Position numbers and translations under genes: made by a program. A stretch of 5,645 bases of DNA from Polaromonas sp. YR568. Its GTDB lineage: Bacteria > Pseudomonadota > Gammaproteobacteria > Burkholderiales > Burkholderiaceae. The notes beneath the pieces were generated by a model that worked only from the letters and a program-made list of their open reading frames with translations, was not told the DNA's origin and ran no database searches. Below are positions 5,341-5,645 of the stretch, in pieces (the stretch's first letter is position 1; the number at the start of each line of letters is the position of its first letter). Location of the stretch: positions 1 to 5,645 of the forward strand of contig CAMBWM010000158.1 in the NCBI GenBank assembly GCA_945871335.1, written 5' to 3'.

Positions 5341-5645
5341 TGCCCTATTGTAAAAACTCTGGCCTGGCCGGATGAAAAGCACACGCGCGACTTCGCCCAA
5401 GCGCTGGCGCTGCGCGTGCAAGCCGGTGGGTCGGACCTGTGCGCCAGCATCACGCTCGAAGGCGATTTAGGTACCGGAAAAACCACTTTGGTACGCCATC
5501 TCCTGCAAGCGCTGGGGGTGGCCGGTCGCATCAAAAGCCCGACTTATGCCGTGGTCGAACCCTACAGCGTGGCTGGTGCCGGCGCTGAGCCACTTGCCAT
5601 CTGGCACTTTGACTTTTACCGCTTCAACGACCCGGATGAATGGGA
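5323..5645 (+). CDS. tsaE: tRNA t6A biosynthesis ATPase TsaE, 5' part (runs off the right edge)
   Basis: The first 107 codons are present. TsaE is the small P-loop ATPase that works with TsaB and TsaD to form threonylcarbamoyl-adenosine at position 37 of ANN-decoding tRNAs. Visible marks are Walker A GDLGTGKTT (47-55, with K53), the conserved RIKSPTYAVVEPY (69-81), and HFDFYRF (95-101) followed by NDPDEW. All agree with E. coli TsaE, where the P-loop lies about ten residues nearer the N-terminus. The ATG at 5323 gives MAIEFHCPIVKTLAWPDE, in which TLAWPDE aligns with the usual family start, so the first ten residues may be an extension. A TTG directly before it is also in frame. Neither a Shine-Dalgarno nor a -10 box is well placed, so this start is less certain than the gene. 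The first 18 bases overlap the queG start on the other strand. In many Proteobacteria an amidase gene, mutL and miaA follow; they would lie outside this window. Confidence 0.93.
   Translation, partial: MAIEFHCPIVKTLAWPDEKHTRDFAQALALRVQAGGSDLCASITLEGDLGTGKTTLVRHLLQALGVAGRIKSPTYAVVEPYSVAGAGAEPLAIWHFDFYRFNDPDEW
5347..5352 (-). promoter_or_regulatory. Candidate -10 box directly before queG, inside tsaE
   Basis: Minus-strand TACAAT, five of six matches to TATAAT, ends exactly 6 bases before the queG GTG at 5340. A weak TTCATC (three of six to TTGACA) lies 18 bases upstream. The predicted +1 is the G of the GTG. The box lies within the tsaE coding region, where a queG promoter has to be if the divergent genes overlap. 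Confidence 0.4.

Noticed and set aside
1..5645. Search for CRISPR arrays, insertion sequences, toxin-antitoxin pairs, riboswitches and tRNA genes.
   Set aside because: I found no repeated spacers, no long terminal inverted repeats, no transposase, no small paired genes and no cloverleaf-like sequence. The genes are closely packed and look native.

Overview
This window is ordinary chromosomal DNA, moderately GC-rich, most likely from a betaproteobacterium of the order Burkholderiales, probably Comamonadaceae (Rhodoferax- or Polaromonas-like). The pointers are an orphan Bug/TctC-type substrate-binding protein, a XerD ending in the family's usual LHxQHHPR tail, a DUF455 ferritin-like protein beside a gamma-class carbonic anhydrase, and a queG/tsaE pair. 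The placement is inferred from family knowledge; no search was run.

Layout, left to right. (1) 1-266, minus: 5' part of a gamma carbonic anhydrase-like gene, running off the left edge. (2) 352-1140, plus: a DUF455 ferritin-like protein, divergent from it. (3) 1196-2101, minus: xerD, convergent with DUF455 across a 55-base gap. (4) 2131-2163, minus: a strong intrinsic terminator ending the next gene before xerD. (5) 2209-3189, minus: a periplasmic Bug-family solute-binding protein with a signal peptide. (6) 3304-4224, plus: an AEC (auxin efflux carrier) family permease, divergent from the binding protein across 114 bases. (7) 4225-5340, minus: queG, whose stop codon abuts the permease stop codon. 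(8) 5323-5645, plus: the 5' part of tsaE, whose start overlaps the queG start. No stretch over 300 bases lacks a gene, and I see no RNA gene, CRISPR array, insertion sequence or phage element.

The genes are mostly independent housekeeping functions: XerD resolves chromosome dimers, QueG makes the last step of queuosine in tRNA, and TsaE supports t6A formation in tRNA. The binding protein and AEC permease share a control region and may both handle small carboxylates. The carbonic anhydrase and DUF455 genes also share a divergent control region.

I did not find an undescribed multi-gene system. The most interesting pattern is regulatory. Four genes without a usable Shine-Dalgarno (DUF455, xerD, AEC permease, queG) each carry a -10-like hexamer exactly 6 bases before the start codon, where a promoter for leaderless mRNA would sit. 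The two genes with a clear Shine-Dalgarno do not. Also worth a look are the overlapping queG/tsaE starts with no nnr gene between them, and two mutually exclusive hairpins upstream of xerD.
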